Of a DNA stretch of 64,000 nucleotides, positions 11,801 to 21,006 are shown piece after piece. The notes under the pieces were generated by a model. That model saw nothing but the letters and a program-made list of their open reading frames with translations. It was not told the origin of the DNA and did no database searches. A program made the position numbers and the translations under genes. Position 1 is the stretch's first letter. Every line of letters begins with the position of its first letter. Source of the stretch: Stutzerimonas stutzeri. Its GTDB lineage: Bacteria > Pseudomonadota > Gammaproteobacteria > Pseudomonadales > Pseudomonadaceae. The stretch lies in contig NZ_JAMOII010000015.1 in the NCBI RefSeq assembly GCF_024448985.1, positions 1 through 64,000 on the forward strand, read 5' to 3'.

Positions 11801-11987
11801 CGCTGGACGCCATGATTTCCGGACTGGCCCCAGGCAGACTGGCCTGCACCGTGATTACCGGAAAATCCATGTTCGGCAGCGGCGACACCGGCAGCAAGCC
11901 AAAACTGACCCCGCCCAACAGCAGGATCGCCAGGCTCAGCAACATGGTCGCCACCGGACGGGCGATGAAAGGTGCGGACAAGTTCAT
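8883..11987 (-). CDS. muxC: RND efflux transporter subunit, MuxC/MdtC-like
   Basis: 1034-residue RND pump subunit. The N-terminus (MNLSAPFIARPVATMLLS) and the TM4 acidic motif LAAGLVVDDAIVVLENIA are those of the MdtB/MdtC branch, which forms heterotrimers rather than homotrimers. It follows muxB after an unusually long 184-base spacer holding a palindromic repeat, while every other junction in this operon overlaps by four bases. Its own stop overlaps the start of opmB. Assignment as the C rather than B subunit rests on gene order. Confidence 0.88.
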   Translation of the reverse strand: MNLSAPFIARPVATMLLSLAILLLGGVSFGLLPVSPLPNMDFPVITVQASLPGASPEIMASSVATPLERSLGSIAGVNQMSSRSSQGSTRIIIEFDLDRDINGAAREVQAAINAARNLLPSGMRSMPTYRKVNPSQAPIMVLSLTSDVLDKGQLYDIGSTVLAQKLSQVPGVGEVQVGGSSLPAVRVELQPQQLEQYGVSLDEVRQTIASANVRRPKGMVEDDHRHWQVQASDQLHEAADYLPLIIRYQDGAALRLSDVAKVSDAVEDRYNDGFFNNERAVLLIINRQAGANIIETIEGIRNELPALQAIVPGSVKMAVAMDRSPVIRATLHEAERTLLIAVGLVIVLVFLFLGRLRTALIPALAVPVSLVGTFAVMYLFGFSLNVLSLMALILAAGLVVDDAIVVLENIARHIDDGVPPMRAAYIGTREVGFTLLSMNLSLVVVFVSILFMGGIVERLFREFSITLAAAILVSLLVSLTLTPMLCARWLKPHEASQEGGLHRWSHDAHQWLLRHYDRSLGWALRHHRITLFTLLATIGLNVFLYIEVPKTFLPQQDTGQLTGFIRGDDGLSFQVMQPKMETYRQAVLADPAVESVAGFIGGQGGINNAFMIVRLKPLAEREISAQKVIERIRANQPKVPGGRMFLMADQDLQFGGGRQSSSAYSYNLLASDLADLRAWVPQVTRALMALPELTSIDANDGEGAQQISLKVDRDAAKRLGIDMGTVTTLLNNAFSQRQISTIYESLNQYQVVMEIDPAYAQNPEVLEQIQVITSDGRRVPLAAFASYERSLEEDRVSHDGQFAAENIDFDLAPGVSLDQATRAIDRAVAAIGMPSEVQGRLGGTGDVFKATQEGQPLMILGALLLVYIVLGILYESYIHPLTILSTLPSAGVGALLAIILMREQFSLISLLGLFLLIGVVKKNAILMIDLALQFERNDHLSPQESIRRSCLLRFRPILMTTMAAILGALPLLMGGAEGAEMRQPLGLTIVGGLILSQILTLYTTPVVYLYLDRARHRFNRWRGVRTDAALENPL

Positions 11988-12088
11988 CGCGCAAAAGCCG
12001 CTGGAGATTGAAGGCTGGAGACTGGACGAGCCGGCAGCACCAAGCGCTTTTGCCCCCCAGCCATATCATCGACAACCTTGTAACCGAC

Positions 12089-12142
12089 CGTAGGATGGGT
12101 GCAACCCATCGAGCCAAGGTGATGGGTTGCACCCATCCTACG
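12089..12142. repeat. Large palindromic REP-like element between muxB and muxC
   Basis: A perfect 22-bp inverted repeat (arm CGTAGGATGGGTGCAACCCATC) surrounds a 10-base spacer GAGCCAAGGT. Each arm is itself nearly palindromic (ATGGGT-TGC-ACCCAT), so single strands could fold as one long hairpin or as two short ones. It resembles dispersed extragenic palindromes of pseudomonads in size and position; I see no second copy in this window. Confidence 0.75.
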
Positions 12143-12171
12143 GGCTGGCCTCGGGCGTCTTTTCGAACCGG

Positions 12172-15100
12172 TCATACGCCCACCTCTTGTCCTGCCACGT
12201 TCTTACGGGCAAAACGACTGCCCAACCGATCGAAGAACAAATAGATCACCGGCGTGGTGAACAGCGTCAGCAACTGGCTCAACAGTAGACCACCAACCAG
12301 GACCAAACCCAGCGGCTGACGCAGCTCGGCACCGGAGCCGGAAGCGAGCATCAGCGGTACCGCGCCGAACAATGCGGCCAATGTGGTCATCAGGATCGGA
12401 CGGAAGCGCAGCAGTGCCGCCCGGTAGATCGCATCCTGCGGGCTCATGCCCTGCTGACGCTCAGCCTCCAGCGCAAAGTCGATCATCATGATCGCGTTTT
12501 TCTTGACGATACCGATCAGCAGGATGATGCCGATGATGGCGATCAGCCCCAAGTCGTTGCCGGTCAGCAACAATGCGAGCAAGGCGCCGACGGCCGCCGA
12601 CGGCAACGTCGAGAGAATGGTGATCGGATGGATATAGCTCTCATATAGCACGCCGAGCACGATATACATGGTCACCACCGCGGCCAAAATCAGCAGCAGC
12701 GTGCTCGACAGCGAAGCCTGGAAAGCCTCGGCAGCGCCCTGAAAACGGCTCTGTATGCCTGCGGGCAGACCGATCTCGGCTTCGACGCCTTCGATCACCT
12801 CCACCGCTTCGCCCAATGAGACGCCATCGGCCAGGTTGAACGACAAGGTGACGGCCGGGAACTGACCGATATGGTTGATCAGCAGGGGCGCATTACGCTG
12901 TTCCAGCGTCGCCAGGCTCGACAGCCGCACCGGCGTGCCACCCTCGCTCTGCACGAACAGTTCCTCCAGCGCCTGCGCGCCAAGACGGCTGCCCGACTCG
13001 GCTTCCAGCACCACGCGGTACTGGCTGGCCTGAGTAAAGATCGTCGAAATCTGCCGCTGACCGAAGGCGTCGTACAGCGCGTCGGTGATGGCCGAAACTT
13101 CTATTCCGAGACGAGCTGCGGCATCGCGGTCGATGTCCAGATAAATCTGCAGGCCATTGCTCTGCAGGTCGCTGGCGATATCGGTCAGTTCCGGGCGTTC
13201 GCGGAGCGCCTCTACCAGCCGCGGCGTCCACTCCTGCAGCAGTTCGCCATCCGGCGACTCGAGGCTGAACTGGAACTGTGTACGACTGACCCGATCTTCG
13301 ATCGACAGATCCTGCACCGGCTGCATGTACAACTCGATACCTGGCAGCTTCGCCAGTTCCGGTCGTAGCCGATCGATGACCTGGCTGGCCGTGACGTCCC
13401 GTTCACCGTGGGGCTTGAGGTTGATCAGCAAACGACCGCTATTGAGCGTGACGTTATCACCGTCCACGCCGATATAGGACGACAGGCTGTCCACCGCCGG
13501 ATCGTCGAGGATCACTCGCGCAAGTGATTGCTGACGTTCGCTCATGGCGCGGAAGGAAATCGATTGAGGCGCTTCACTGATGCCTTGAATCACGCCGGTA
13601 TCCTGCACCGGAAAGAAACCTTTCGGCACAGCCAGGTAAAGCACCACGGTCAATCCCAGGGTCAACACAGCAACCAGCAGGGTCAGCGTCTGGTGCCCCA
13701 GCACCCAGGTCAGCCAGCGCGCGTAGCCGCCGATGAGCCGCTCGACCCAATCCGGCTTGGCTTCATCCACGGTGGCCGGCTTGAGCAATTTGGCGCACAT
13801 CATCGGCGTCAACGTCAGGGACACCACGAGCGATATCAAAATAGCGACCGCCAGTGTGATCGCGAACTCGCGGAACAGACGTCCTACCACGTCCTGCATG
13901 AACAGCAGCGGAATCAGCACGGCGATTAGCGACAACGTCAGCGAAATCAGGGTGAAACCGATCTGCTTGGCCCCTTTGAGCGCGGCCTGAAGTGGCGTCT
14001 CACCCTCCTCCACATGGCGAGCGATGTTTTCGAGCATGACGATGGCATCGTCCACGACGAAGCCGGTGGCGATGGTCAGCGCCATCAGCGTCAGGTTATT
14101 CAGGGAAAAGCCGGCGAGATGCATGATCGCAAAGGTGCCCACCAGCGACAACGGTACGGCAATCGACGGAATGATCGTCGCCGACAGCCGCTTGAGGAAT
14201 ACGAACGTGACCATGACCACGAGGACCGTGGCCATCAACAGCTCATGCTGCACGTCGGTGATGGCGGCACGGATGGTCTGGGTACGATCGGTGAGCACCA
14301 CCACGTCGGGACCGGCCGGCATGCTGGCGGTGACTTCGGGTAGCAACGCCTGGATACGTTCGACCACATCGATCACGTTCGCGCCGGGTTGGCGCTGGAT
14401 GTTCAGCAACACGGCCTGGGATTCGTTGGCCCAGGCGGCGAGGCGTTCGTTCTCGGCGCCATCGATAATGTCGGCGACATGCTTCAAGCGCAGCGTCGCG
14501 CCGTTTTCATACGCCAGGATGAGTTCGGCATATTCCTCCGGAGTTTTCAGCTGATCATTGGCGTCGAGCATCGATACCCGGGTGGGGCCGTCGAAATTGC
14601 CTTTGGGCTGATTGACGTTGGAGCTGGTCACCAGCGAACGAACGTCGGCCAGCGACAATCCGTACGACGCAAGCGCTTCTGGGTTGACCCGAATGCGTAC
14701 CGCGGGGCGCTGACCACCGGCGATGCTGACCATGCCCACGCCGCTGATCTGCGCCAGCTTCTGTGCCATGCGCGTATCGACCAGATCATGCAGCTCCGGC
14801 AGCGCAAGACTTTCTGACGTGACCGCCAAAGTCATCACCGGCGTATCCGCCGGATTGACTTTGTTGTAGACCGGCGGCGCCGGCAAGTCGTTGGGTAGCA
14901 GGTTGCTTGCGGCATTGATGGCCGCCTGGACTTCCTGCTCGGCCACGTCCAGCTCGACTTCGAGGGAGAAACGCAGCGTGATCACTGACGCGCCGCCCGA
15001 GCTGGTCGAAGACATCTGGGTCAACCCCGGCATTTGACCGAATTGGCGCTCCAGCGGCGCGGTTACGGCGCTGGTCATGACTTCGGGACTGGCACCGGGA

Positions 15101-15252
15101 TACAGCGTCATGACCCGGATGGTTGGATAGTCCACCTGAGGCAGCGCCGATACGGGCAGCATGCGATAGGCGATCAGGCCGGCCAGCAAGATCGCAATCA
15201 TCGTCAGCGTGGTCGCCACCGGCCGCAGGATGAACAACCGCGAGATGTTCAT
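12172..15252 (-). CDS. muxB: RND efflux transporter subunit, MuxB/MdtB-like
   Basis: 1026-residue RND pump subunit with the MdtB/MuxB-type start ([18 protein letters not shown]) and TM4 motif [20 protein letters not shown]. It overlaps the end of muxA by four bases (ATGA), so the two are translationally coupled. With MuxC it would form the heteromeric proton-driven pump of the inner membrane; in E. coli MdtBC both subunits are needed for full activity. Nothing in the reading frame looks damaged. Confidence 0.9.
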   Translation of the reverse strand: MNISRLFILRPVATTLTMIAILLAGLIAYRMLPVSALPQVDYPTIRVMTLYPGASPEVMTSAVTAPLERQFGQMPGLTQMSSTSSGGASVITLRFSLEVELDVAEQEVQAAINAASNLLPNDLPAPPVYNKVNPADTPVMTLAVTSESLALPELHDLVDTRMAQKLAQISGVGMVSIAGGQRPAVRIRVNPEALASYGLSLADVRSLVTSSNVNQPKGNFDGPTRVSMLDANDQLKTPEEYAELILAYENGATLRLKHVADIIDGAENERLAAWANESQAVLLNIQRQPGANVIDVVERIQALLPEVTASMPAGPDVVVLTDRTQTIRAAITDVQHELLMATVLVVMVTFVFLKRLSATIIPSIAVPLSLVGTFAIMHLAGFSLNNLTLMALTIATGFVVDDAIVMLENIARHVEEGETPLQAALKGAKQIGFTLISLTLSLIAVLIPLLFMQDVVGRLFREFAITLAVAILISLVVSLTLTPMMCAKLLKPATVDEAKPDWVERLIGGYARWLTWVLGHQTLTLLVAVLTLGLTVVLYLAVPKGFFPVQDTGVIQGISEAPQSISFRAMSERQQSLARVILDDPAVDSLSSYIGVDGDNVTLNSGRLLINLKPHGERDVTASQVIDRLRPELAKLPGIELYMQPVQDLSIEDRVSRTQFQFSLESPDGELLQEWTPRLVEALRERPELTDIASDLQSNGLQIYLDIDRDAAARLGIEVSAITDALYDAFGQRQISTIFTQASQYRVVLEAESGSRLGAQALEELFVQSEGGTPVRLSSLATLEQRNAPLLINHIGQFPAVTLSFNLADGVSLGEAVEVIEGVEAEIGLPAGIQSRFQGAAEAFQASLSSTLLLILAAVVTMYIVLGVLYESYIHPITILSTLPSAAVGALLALLLTGNDLGLIAIIGIILLIGIVKKNAIMMIDFALEAERQQGMSPQDAIYRAALLRFRPILMTTLAALFGAVPLMLASGSGAELRQPLGLVLVGGLLLSQLLTLFTTPVIYLFFDRLGSRFARKNVAGQEVGV

Positions 15253-16493
15253 CGCGCCGGGCGCTCCTTGGCGTTCTGGGGGTCGACCTTGGGATTTTCG
15301 GCCGCTTCTTCAGCGAGCGTCTGGCGATCCACCACTTCTACTTCGCTGCCGTCGCGTAGGCGGTCGGTCCCCTCCATGACGATTCGTTCACCCACGCTCA
15401 GGCCCTTGGTGATGACGGTATGATCGCCGTTGCTCGGCCCTACTTCGAGGATGCGTAGCTCGACCTTAGAATCGTCGCCGACCACATAGGCGAAGTTTCC
15501 GCGCGAGCCGAACTGAAGCGCCGCGGAAGGGATCAGGACGGCATCCTCCAACGTTTCCACACGCAAGCGGATATTGACGAACTGGTTGGGTATCAGCAGC
15601 TCGGCTTCGTTGTCGAAGCGGGCTTTCATTTTCAGGGTGCCGGTGGTCGTGTCGATCAGGTTGTCGACGCTTTCCAATACCCCTTCGCCGAAGAGGACTC
15701 GCTCACTGCGGTCCCAAGCCTGAACCGACAACTCGTCACCGCGGCGGAAACGGCTTATGACAGGCGGCAACTCGCCCTCTGGCAGCGTGAAGCTGATGGC
15801 CATCGGCTGGGTCTGGGTGATGACGACCAGCGGCGTGGTGTCGTTAGCCGCGACGAGGTTGCCCTGATCCAGCTGCCGCAGGCCCACGCGGCCATCGATC
15901 GGCGCGCGGATCTGGGTGAATTGCAGGTTCAGCTTGGCCTCGTTGACCGCTGCTTGGTTGGCCGCAAGCGTCCCCTGGTACTGGTTGACCAGCGCCTGCT
16001 GGGTGTCGAGCGTCTGCTTGGCGATGCTGTCATCGGCAAACAAACCCTGATAACGCTTGAGATCGACTTGCGCGTTCTGCAGCAATGCGCGGTTCTGCTG
16101 CAAGGTGCCTTCCGCCTGCTGCAACGCCACCTCGTAGGGGCGCGGATCGATGACCGCTAGCAGATCGCCAGACTTGACGCGCTGGCCCTCCTCGAAGCGC
16201 ACCTCGACGAGCTCTCCGGCCACACGGCTGCGTACGTTCACGGTGTTCAACGGCGTGACGGTGCCGAGCGCCTGGGAGTAGACCTCGAACCGTCCCTGCT
16301 CGACCGAAGCGACCCGCACCGGCGTTGGCCCACCGAACGCTCCGAATGCCGGACGACCACCGGCTCGCTGTTGGGGTTGTTCCGCTGCGCTAGGCCATAG
16401 CCACCAGAGCAGGAGCGCAATCGCGATGACCACGACGCCAATGATCAGCCAGCGCTGCAACGCGCCGGCGCGAGAAGTGTTTGCCTCGGACAT
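15249..16493 (-). CDS. muxA: RND efflux periplasmic adaptor, MuxA/MdtA-like
   Basis: 414-residue membrane fusion protein opening the muxABC-opmB operon. It has one N-terminal membrane anchor (about residues 14-30, [19 protein letters not shown]), no lipobox, then the barrel-sandwich halves ([19 protein letters not shown] and [20 protein letters not shown]) around a coiled hairpin. MdtA/MuxA are also anchored rather than lipidated. The gene is transcribed divergently from a MurJ-family gene across a 273-base spacer. No adjacent two-component system (BaeSR-type) is present. Confidence 0.88.
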   Translation of the reverse strand: MSEANTSRAGALQRWLIIGVVVIAIALLLWWLWPSAAEQPQQRAGGRPAFGAFGGPTPVRVASVEQGRFEVYSQALGTVTPLNTVNVRSRVAGELVEVRFEEGQRVKSGDLLAVIDPRPYEVALQQAEGTLQQNRALLQNAQVDLKRYQGLFADDSIAKQTLDTQQALVNQYQGTLAANQAAVNEAKLNLQFTQIRAPIDGRVGLRQLDQGNLVAANDTTPLVVITQTQPMAISFTLPEGELPPVISRFRRGDELSVQAWDRSERVLFGEGVLESVDNLIDTTTGTLKMKARFDNEAELLIPNQFVNIRLRVETLEDAVLIPSAALQFGSRGNFAYVVGDDSKVELRILEVGPSNGDHTVITKGLSVGERIVMEGTDRLRDGSEVEVVDRQTLAEEAAENPKVDPQNAKERPAR

Positions 16494-16766
16494 GAACTGG
16501 GTTCGCCTGGAAATGAGGGTGAACCATAAGCAGTCGAGCCCCGCTGGGAAAGCGGATTTACGGCATTTTTACGTAACCGAGCTTGTCGATGCCAAACACG
16601 GCTTTTTAAGCGTGCGTTCCAGGCTCAGGAACCATGTTTGAGCCATCCAGTCTATGTACCGTTCGCTCGGCAGCTGGTGAACCTGACTTCTGTCGATTCA
16701 TCGCATCTGGTGCGATATGCCGCTATTCATCAGGCCGTCCGATAATGGCCTGCACAGGATCAAGGA

Positions 16767-18233
16767 ATGAACGCATCACTGGTTATTCTGGCGTTGACTG
16801 TCGCCAGCTTTCTTCTCGGTTTTCTACGCGACCTGTTCATTGCCAAGGCCTTCGGCCTGAGCTGGGAAGCCGACCTGATCTTCGTTGCGCTGATCCTGCC
16901 GATGTTCTTCGAGAATTTCTTTGGCCTCGCCCTTCGCGACGCCATGATTCCGTACCTGCAAAAGTTGCGCAGCCAATCCCAAGCCTTGTTCGAGACCGTC
17001 AGCCGCTGGCTTTATTGGCGTGTCATGGGCACGGGTGCGGCGTTCAGTGCCGTTGCCATCGCCGGCAGTTACTGGATCCTCAATCTTCTGGCGCCCGGTT
17101 GGACGGACGCTCAGGTCGCCACCGGCCAGATCGTGTTCTGTGTGGGCGCGGCGCTGATCGCCGTTCAGGCCGTCCTGTATTGCCAGGGCGCACTCCTCAA
17201 CATGGATGAGATCTTCATTCTGCCAATGACGCGCACGGTGTTGCTCAACGCCGGTGCGATCATCGGAATTCTGCTGTTCCAGCCCACCGGGATGGTGATC
17301 TTCATCGGCATGCTGCTGCCGCAGCTTGCGCTGATCTGGCTGCAGCACAGGCGGATCGCCTATCTGCGTGGAAGTGAAAACGTTGAAGTGGAGGGGCACC
17401 ACGGCAGCTTCGGCCTCGCGTTCGCCCCGGTCCTGCTAGCCGCAGGGGCACAACAAGGCTGCATTCTTGCGGAACGGATGTTCGCCTCCTATCTCGACGA
17501 AGGCAGCATCACCATGCTGTCTTTCGCATTCCGCATCGTCACCATCCCGCTTACGCTCTACGCGTTGTCAGTCCTATCAGTGCTCTTCCCCCGCTTCGTC
17601 TCGAGCTGGAATGACGGTGATTACATTGGTCACGCCGCAGTGATACGCAAAGGATTGTTGGCCACTCTGCTCTTCTTGGTCCCGGCGACCGTGGTGCTCT
17701 GCTCATTTCCGCAGCCCGTGGTGTCGGTGCTACTGGAGCGGGGCCAATTCGGAGCTGCGCAAACAGATGCCACTGCATCGCTGGTGGTTCTCTATTCACT
17801 TGGCCTGCCGGCGATGGGACTGGCGCTGTTATGGGGCCGCACCCTGCTCGCTCAGCATCAGTCACGGCTGTTTCTGGTGATCACGCTTGTCAGCTCTGCG
17901 CTCACCATCAGCCTCGATGCGCTGCTCTACGGCCCATACGGTGCTGAAGGTTTGGCGTTCGCTTTTTCCAGCGGGGCGGCACTGCAGGCGCTGTTCATGG
18001 GGCTATATGTTTATCGTGCATCGCCGACGGGTCTGGCTCCGAGCGTACTCCTGCGTTGGATCACCACAGGCGCTACCGTTGCGGCTCTACTGCACTGGCT
18101 ACCCACGCCGCACGGATTGCTCCAGTTGTGCCTGTACATCGCGTTGATGCTGTGTGCCTTCGCGGCGGGCGTGGTGTTGCTCGGTGAACGGGACCTGTTC
18201 AGGCCCAGCTACTGGTCGATGAAGAAGGCCTGA
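16767..18233 (+). CDS. MurJ/MviN-family lipid flippase
   Basis: 488-residue polytopic membrane protein of the MurJ/MviN branch of the MOP superfamily, with about 13-14 hydrophobic segments. Recognisable family stretches include FLLGFLRDLFIAKAFG near the N-terminus and RIVTIPLTLYALSVLSVLFP around residue 270. Essential MurJ flips the peptidoglycan precursor lipid II; it is normally near rpsT/ribF, so this copy, away from cell-wall genes, may be a paralogue for another polyprenol-linked glycan. AGGA lies 8 bases before the ATG. Function beyond lipid-linked oligosaccharide flipping is not determinable here. Confidence 0.75.
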   Translation: MNASLVILALTVASFLLGFLRDLFIAKAFGLSWEADLIFVALILPMFFENFFGLALRDAMIPYLQKLRSQSQALFETVSRWLYWRVMGTGAAFSAVAIAGSYWILNLLAPGWTDAQVATGQIVFCVGAALIAVQAVLYCQGALLNMDEIFILPMTRTVLLNAGAIIGILLFQPTGMVIFIGMLLPQLALIWLQHRRIAYLRGSENVEVEGHHGSFGLAFAPVLLAAGAQQGCILAERMFASYLDEGSITMLSFAFRIVTIPLTLYALSVLSVLFPRFVSSWNDGDYIGHAAVIRKGLLATLLFLVPATVVLCSFPQPVVSVLLERGQFGAAQTDATASLVVLYSLGLPAMGLALLWGRTLLAQHQSRLFLVITLVSSALTISLDALLYGPYGAEGLAFAFSSGAALQALFMGLYVYRASPTGLAPSVLLRWITTGATVAALLHWLPTPHGLLQLCLYIALMLCAFAAGVVLLGERDLFRPSYWSMKKA

Positions 18234-18423
18234 CGATATCGGCTTCGCTCCAGCAGGGGTAGCCAGTCAGGAATGAGCTTCAGCGGGAAGATCAGAGCGT
18301 TGCTCATGAGCAACACCCTGCTTTGGTGAGTGGCGAAGCCAGGAATTGATTTGGAGCCCGCCCGCTCGAACGAAGCCCTATAGGAACCGTTTCGGAACGA
18401 CCCAGAGGCGGCGGCGAAACCCC

Positions 18424-19173
18424 TCAGTTAGGCTCGGTCTCAGCTTCCTCGTGCGCCTGGCGCAAACGCTCGCGACTGTTCGTCAGGTGCAGACGCATCG
18501 CTGCGCGGGCGGATTCTGCATCCTGGCGCGCGATGGCGTCGTAGATCTGCTCATGCTCGCGGCCGAGGCGCTGTTGATAGTGCGGCTGGTCATCGTGAGC
18601 CAGACGTGCCGAGTTGAGCCGACTGCGTGGAATGATCGCCGTACCCAGGTGATTCATGATGTCGGTGAAATAACGATTACCGGTCGCCTCGGCAATCTGC
18701 AGATGGAATTGAAAGTCCGACACGGCGGCTTCGCTGGAAAGCGCTGCACTTTGCTGCAGCGAATCGAGAAACGCCCGCATTGCGGCCAACTGCTCCGGTG
18801 TTCGGCGTGTCGCCGCCAACCCTGCTGACTCGACCTCCAGGCTGATGCGCAGCTCCAAGATCGAAAGCACGTCACGCAGCGTGCCGATGGTCGCCGGATC
18901 GATGCGAAGCCCAGTCGTGCTCGGCGTATCGAGCACGAAAGTACCTATTCCATGGCGAGTTTCCACCAACCCGGACGCCTGCAATCGTGAAATCGCTTCC
19001 CGCACCACCGTCCTGCTCACCCCCTGCGCCTGCATGATTGCAGATTCGGTAGGCAGCTTGTCTCCACGCTTGATAACGCCATCGCGTATCTGCTGAGACA
19101 ATTCGGTCACCAACTCCTGTGCAAGGCTGCGATGCTTTCGGCGAACGCGTGGCTGGATGCTCTGGTTTTCCAT
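18424..19173 (-). CDS. GntR-family (FCD) transcriptional regulator
   Basis: 249-residue repressor-type regulator. The N-terminal winged helix-turn-helix (about residues 14-80; KRGDKLPTESAIM and QGVSRTVVREAISRLQASG are diagnostic) is followed by an all-helical FCD ligand domain with metal-site histidines (FQFHLQIAEATGN, LHLTNSRERL). FCD regulators usually sense sugar acids, lactate or other organic acids. The ATG start was preferred over an in-frame GTG two codons upstream because homologues, as I recall them, begin MENQ. No catabolic target gene is adjacent. A TAGTT-N7-AACTA palindrome lies about 50 bases upstream and could be an autoregulatory operator. Confidence 0.82.
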   Translation of the reverse strand: MENQSIQPRVRRKHRSLAQELVTELSQQIRDGVIKRGDKLPTESAIMQAQGVSRTVVREAISRLQASGLVETRHGIGTFVLDTPSTTGLRIDPATIGTLRDVLSILELRISLEVESAGLAATRRTPEQLAAMRAFLDSLQQSAALSSEAAVSDFQFHLQIAEATGNRYFTDIMNHLGTAIIPRSRLNSARLAHDDQPHYQQRLGREHEQIYDAIARQDAESARAAMRLHLTNSRERLRQAHEEAETEPN

Positions 19174-19220
19174 GGACACATCGATCTCTTTGAAGCGAAG
19201 TAAGCCGTATCATAGCCCAG

Positions 19221-19237
19221 TAGTTGTACGATAACTA
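19221..19237. promoter_or_regulatory. Possible GntR/FCD operator palindrome
   Basis: TAGTT-GTACGAT-AACTA forms a 5-bp-arm inverted repeat 48 bases upstream of the GntR gene start. It contains TTGTACGA, similar in shape to FadR/FCD-type sites, and lies in the region where its own promoter would be. Assignment is by position and symmetry only. Confidence 0.35.
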
Positions 19238-19339
19238 TGCGGCACCCCTAATTCTCTGTCCCCAACCTTATATCTGAAAACCGCACTGCCCCCAGGCGGC
19301 TCCTATACTGACGGAGCCCCCTCTAAGGAGATCGACACC

Positions 19340-19585
19340 ATGCGCCGCATCATTCTGTCCATCGCAGCTGCCGTCGTCAGCATGCCCCTTTGGGCGATGC
19401 ATTGCCCAATGGACATGGCAAAGATCGACGAGCACCTGAAAACAAAACCGCCAAGCGACCCCGCTACTCTGACCCGCGTCAAAGAGCTGCGCGCCGAAGG
19501 AGAGGCGCTGCATAAGGCTGGTGAGCATGAGCAATCGCTCGAGGTACTGGGAGAAGCCCAGGATTTGCTCGGCATAGCAGAATAG
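19340..19585 (+). CDS. Small exported protein of unknown function
   Basis: 81 residues with a clear signal peptide (MRRIILSIAAAVVSMPLWA, cleavage probably after residue 19) and a mature part of about 62 residues that is charged and helical, starting with a Met-His-Cys stretch (MHCPMDMAKIDEH). The second half (TRVKELRAEGEALHKAGEHE) reads like one TPR-type helical pair. It probably acts in the periplasm. An AAGGAG ribosome site sits upstream of the ATG. I recognise this as the kind of small conserved pseudomonad protein without an assigned function. Confidence 0.7.
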   Translation: MRRIILSIAAAVVSMPLWAMHCPMDMAKIDEHLKTKPPSDPATLTRVKELRAEGEALHKAGEHEQSLEVLGEAQDLLGIAE

Positions 19586-19641
19586 CCCTCCGTCTTCACC
19601 ACCGAGCATCTGCCGCATCGGCGGCTGCTCGGTGGCAGCTG

Positions 19642-19914
19642 TCAGATCTCCTCGCTGCCCTCGCTGCCCTCGCCGGTACAGCGAACCCGTAGCTCCTTAC
19701 GATCGAAGTTTTCTTCTCTGCTCAGGGTTTCGTAGCCCTCCGGGCAGACCTCGCGCGCACGCGTCGCGCAGCCCGGTTGCCCCGCGACTTTGGTGCAAGT
19801 GAACACATATTCGTCGGTGCCGTCTGCCGGGGACACGGTTTCAATGGCGCTGCAGCCGTTCAGCAAGGCCGCCAGAGCGACAATAACGGCACATTGCCTG
19901 CTTAGGTTGTTCAT
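19642..19914 (-). CDS. Small cysteine-rich lipoprotein, unknown function
   Basis: 90-residue predicted lipoprotein: signal MNNLSRQCAVIVALAALLNG with the lipobox Cys at residue 21, then a soluble domain with four further cysteines (CTKVAGQPGC, REVCPEGYE, VRCTG) that could form two disulfides in the periplasm. The C-terminus is a short acidic Gly-Ser-Glu tail. The start at MNNLSRQ was chosen because it gives a proper signal peptide; an upstream in-frame Met would prepend unlikely sequence. Function unknown. Confidence 0.68.
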   Translation of the reverse strand: MNNLSRQCAVIVALAALLNGCSAIETVSPADGTDEYVFTCTKVAGQPGCATRAREVCPEGYETLSREENFDRKELRVRCTGEGSEGSEEI

Positions 19915-20059
19915 CAATAATTCGGCTCGATGTGATTGAGCGAGACTGGCCGCCGGCACCTGCGGCTCGACGGGCCTCGTTGGCTGCTACCCTCAGACGC
20001 GGACTCAGAACAAAAGTACAGCCATCCTTGCGGGCTTTTCGTTGGATCGGGAACTTGCG

Positions 20060-20332
20060 CTAGCGTGGGTCAGGTGCGTCATCCATCTCGGCATTGTCAA
20101 CGTCGATATCAGGCGTCTCGCGTTCGATAGGGTCATCCGACCTATCCCGCGGAATCTCCAGTTCATTTCCTGGCAGCTCGTCGACGCCCGCCTGGTCATC
20201 CGGATTCACATCGGTGCGCCCTGGGCTCAACGGTGGCGCAGAACCCGGAATCACCATGCCATCGTCGCCCTCGGCCTGGGCATTCGTACGGGGTTCGTTC
20301 AGCGGTTGCTGATTCTGGCTCTCGATGCTCAT
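20060..20332 (-). CDS. Small acidic, intrinsically disordered protein
   Basis: 90 residues rich in Asp, Glu, Pro, Asn and Gln, with no hydrophobic core, signal peptide or motif; it should be unfolded in solution. The ATG is preceded by AGAGGTGAG, a good ribosome site. Short competing frames exist on the opposite strand, but the ribosome site and the low-complexity acidic composition favour this one. The promoter region contains TTTGTACAG 21 bases upstream, the same 9-mer found in the photolyase operon promoter. Function unknown. Confidence 0.6.
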   Translation of the reverse strand: MSIESQNQQPLNEPRTNAQAEGDDGMVIPGSAPPLSPGRTDVNPDDQAGVDELPGNELEIPRDRSDDPIERETPDIDVDNAEMDDAPDPR

Positions 20333-20352
20333 CACTCACCTCTGCCGTTGCT

Positions 20353-20361
20353 CTGTACAAA
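20353..20361 (-). promoter_or_regulatory. TGTACA motif upstream of acidic protein gene
   Basis: On the minus strand this reads TTTGTACAG, identical over 9 bases to one of the four TGTACA sites before the YbgA-phrB operon (33544-33552). It may be a site for the same LitR-type regulator; a single hexamer can also occur by chance. Confidence 0.25.
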
Positions 20362-20560
20362 TTAAGAGGGTTGGCGGGCTTCAGCGTTCAGGCAGTTAGG
20401 TGCCATTGGTCACCATGGCGCCTAACCCAATCGCTGGGCTGGTGCGATTGATGATCACAGACAAAGACCGAACCCATATCAGATCCACCGTTCGGGTTGC
20501 GCCTCGACCGGTGGCTGGTTATAGTCCTGCGCCGCGATAGAGCATCGCGCTCACCGTCCT

Positions 20561-20647
20561 GCCCGGATGGCGAAACTGGTAGACGCAAGGGACTTAAAAT
20601 CCCTCATCCGAAAGGGTATGCGGGTTCGATTCCCGCTCCGGGCACCA
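20561..20647 (+). tRNA. leuZ: tRNA-Leu (anticodon TAA)
   Basis: 87-base tRNA with encoded CCA. The acceptor stem GCCCGGA pairs with TCCGGGC. The anticodon arm AGGGA-CTTAAAA-TCCCT has TAA at 20595-20597. A long variable arm (CATCCGAAAGGGTATG) marks class II Leu, and the T arm contains GGTTCGATTCC. In E. coli this isoacceptor follows tRNA-Gly and tRNA-Cys in one transcript; here it faces them from 2.25 kb away. Confidence 0.95.
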
Positions 20648-20889
20648 GCAGCGCGGCTTCGGAAATTTCAGCACCAGAGCGGTCATTTCCGCAATTCCAG
20701 ATATTTTCCGCAATTCCCGTTCACTGCCCGGCCGGGCAATCTCAATTTCCTACCGACACGCTTCATTGCCGCCAGTAGCTCGTTGATATACCTCTTAGTC
20801 TGCCTACGCCAGCAACGCTCTTACCTTCACTTTCAAAGCTGTCCGCGCGGCGCAAACCTTCAGCAGCCAACGGTGGGACCGCTACAGGC
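20648..20889. other. Gene-free spacer beside tRNA-Leu
   Basis: No coding frame stands out. A direct repeat TTTCCGCAATTCC occurs twice (20686-20698 and 20705-20717), followed by the palindrome GCCCGGCCGGGC. It is the junction between the tRNA 3' end and prophage debris, so att-site remnants could be here, but I found no second copy of the tRNA 3' end in the window. Confidence 0.4.
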
Positions 20890-21006
20890 TCAGTTCGGCA
20901 CGGCCACCGGCACCTCTACCCGCACCATGCGAGGCTCCGGCTCGGACGGTTGGCCAGCGCATCCCGCTAGAGCAATGACGGCCCCCAACAGCAACAATCG
21001 GCTGGC
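20890..21006 (-). pseudogene. Phage Rz1-like spanin lipoprotein fragment
   Basis: The frame ends in a hydrophobic stretch, a lipobox and a Pro/Val-rich tail (LLLLGAVIALAGCAGQPSEP, then EPRMVRVEVPVAVPN). This is the layout of Rz1 outer-membrane spanins of lambdoid phages: a short lipoprotein, proline-rich, about 40 mature residues. It has no proper start codon and is fused upstream to a tail-protein fragment in the same frame, so it is read as a deletion remnant. Resemblance is by pattern only. Confidence 0.45.
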
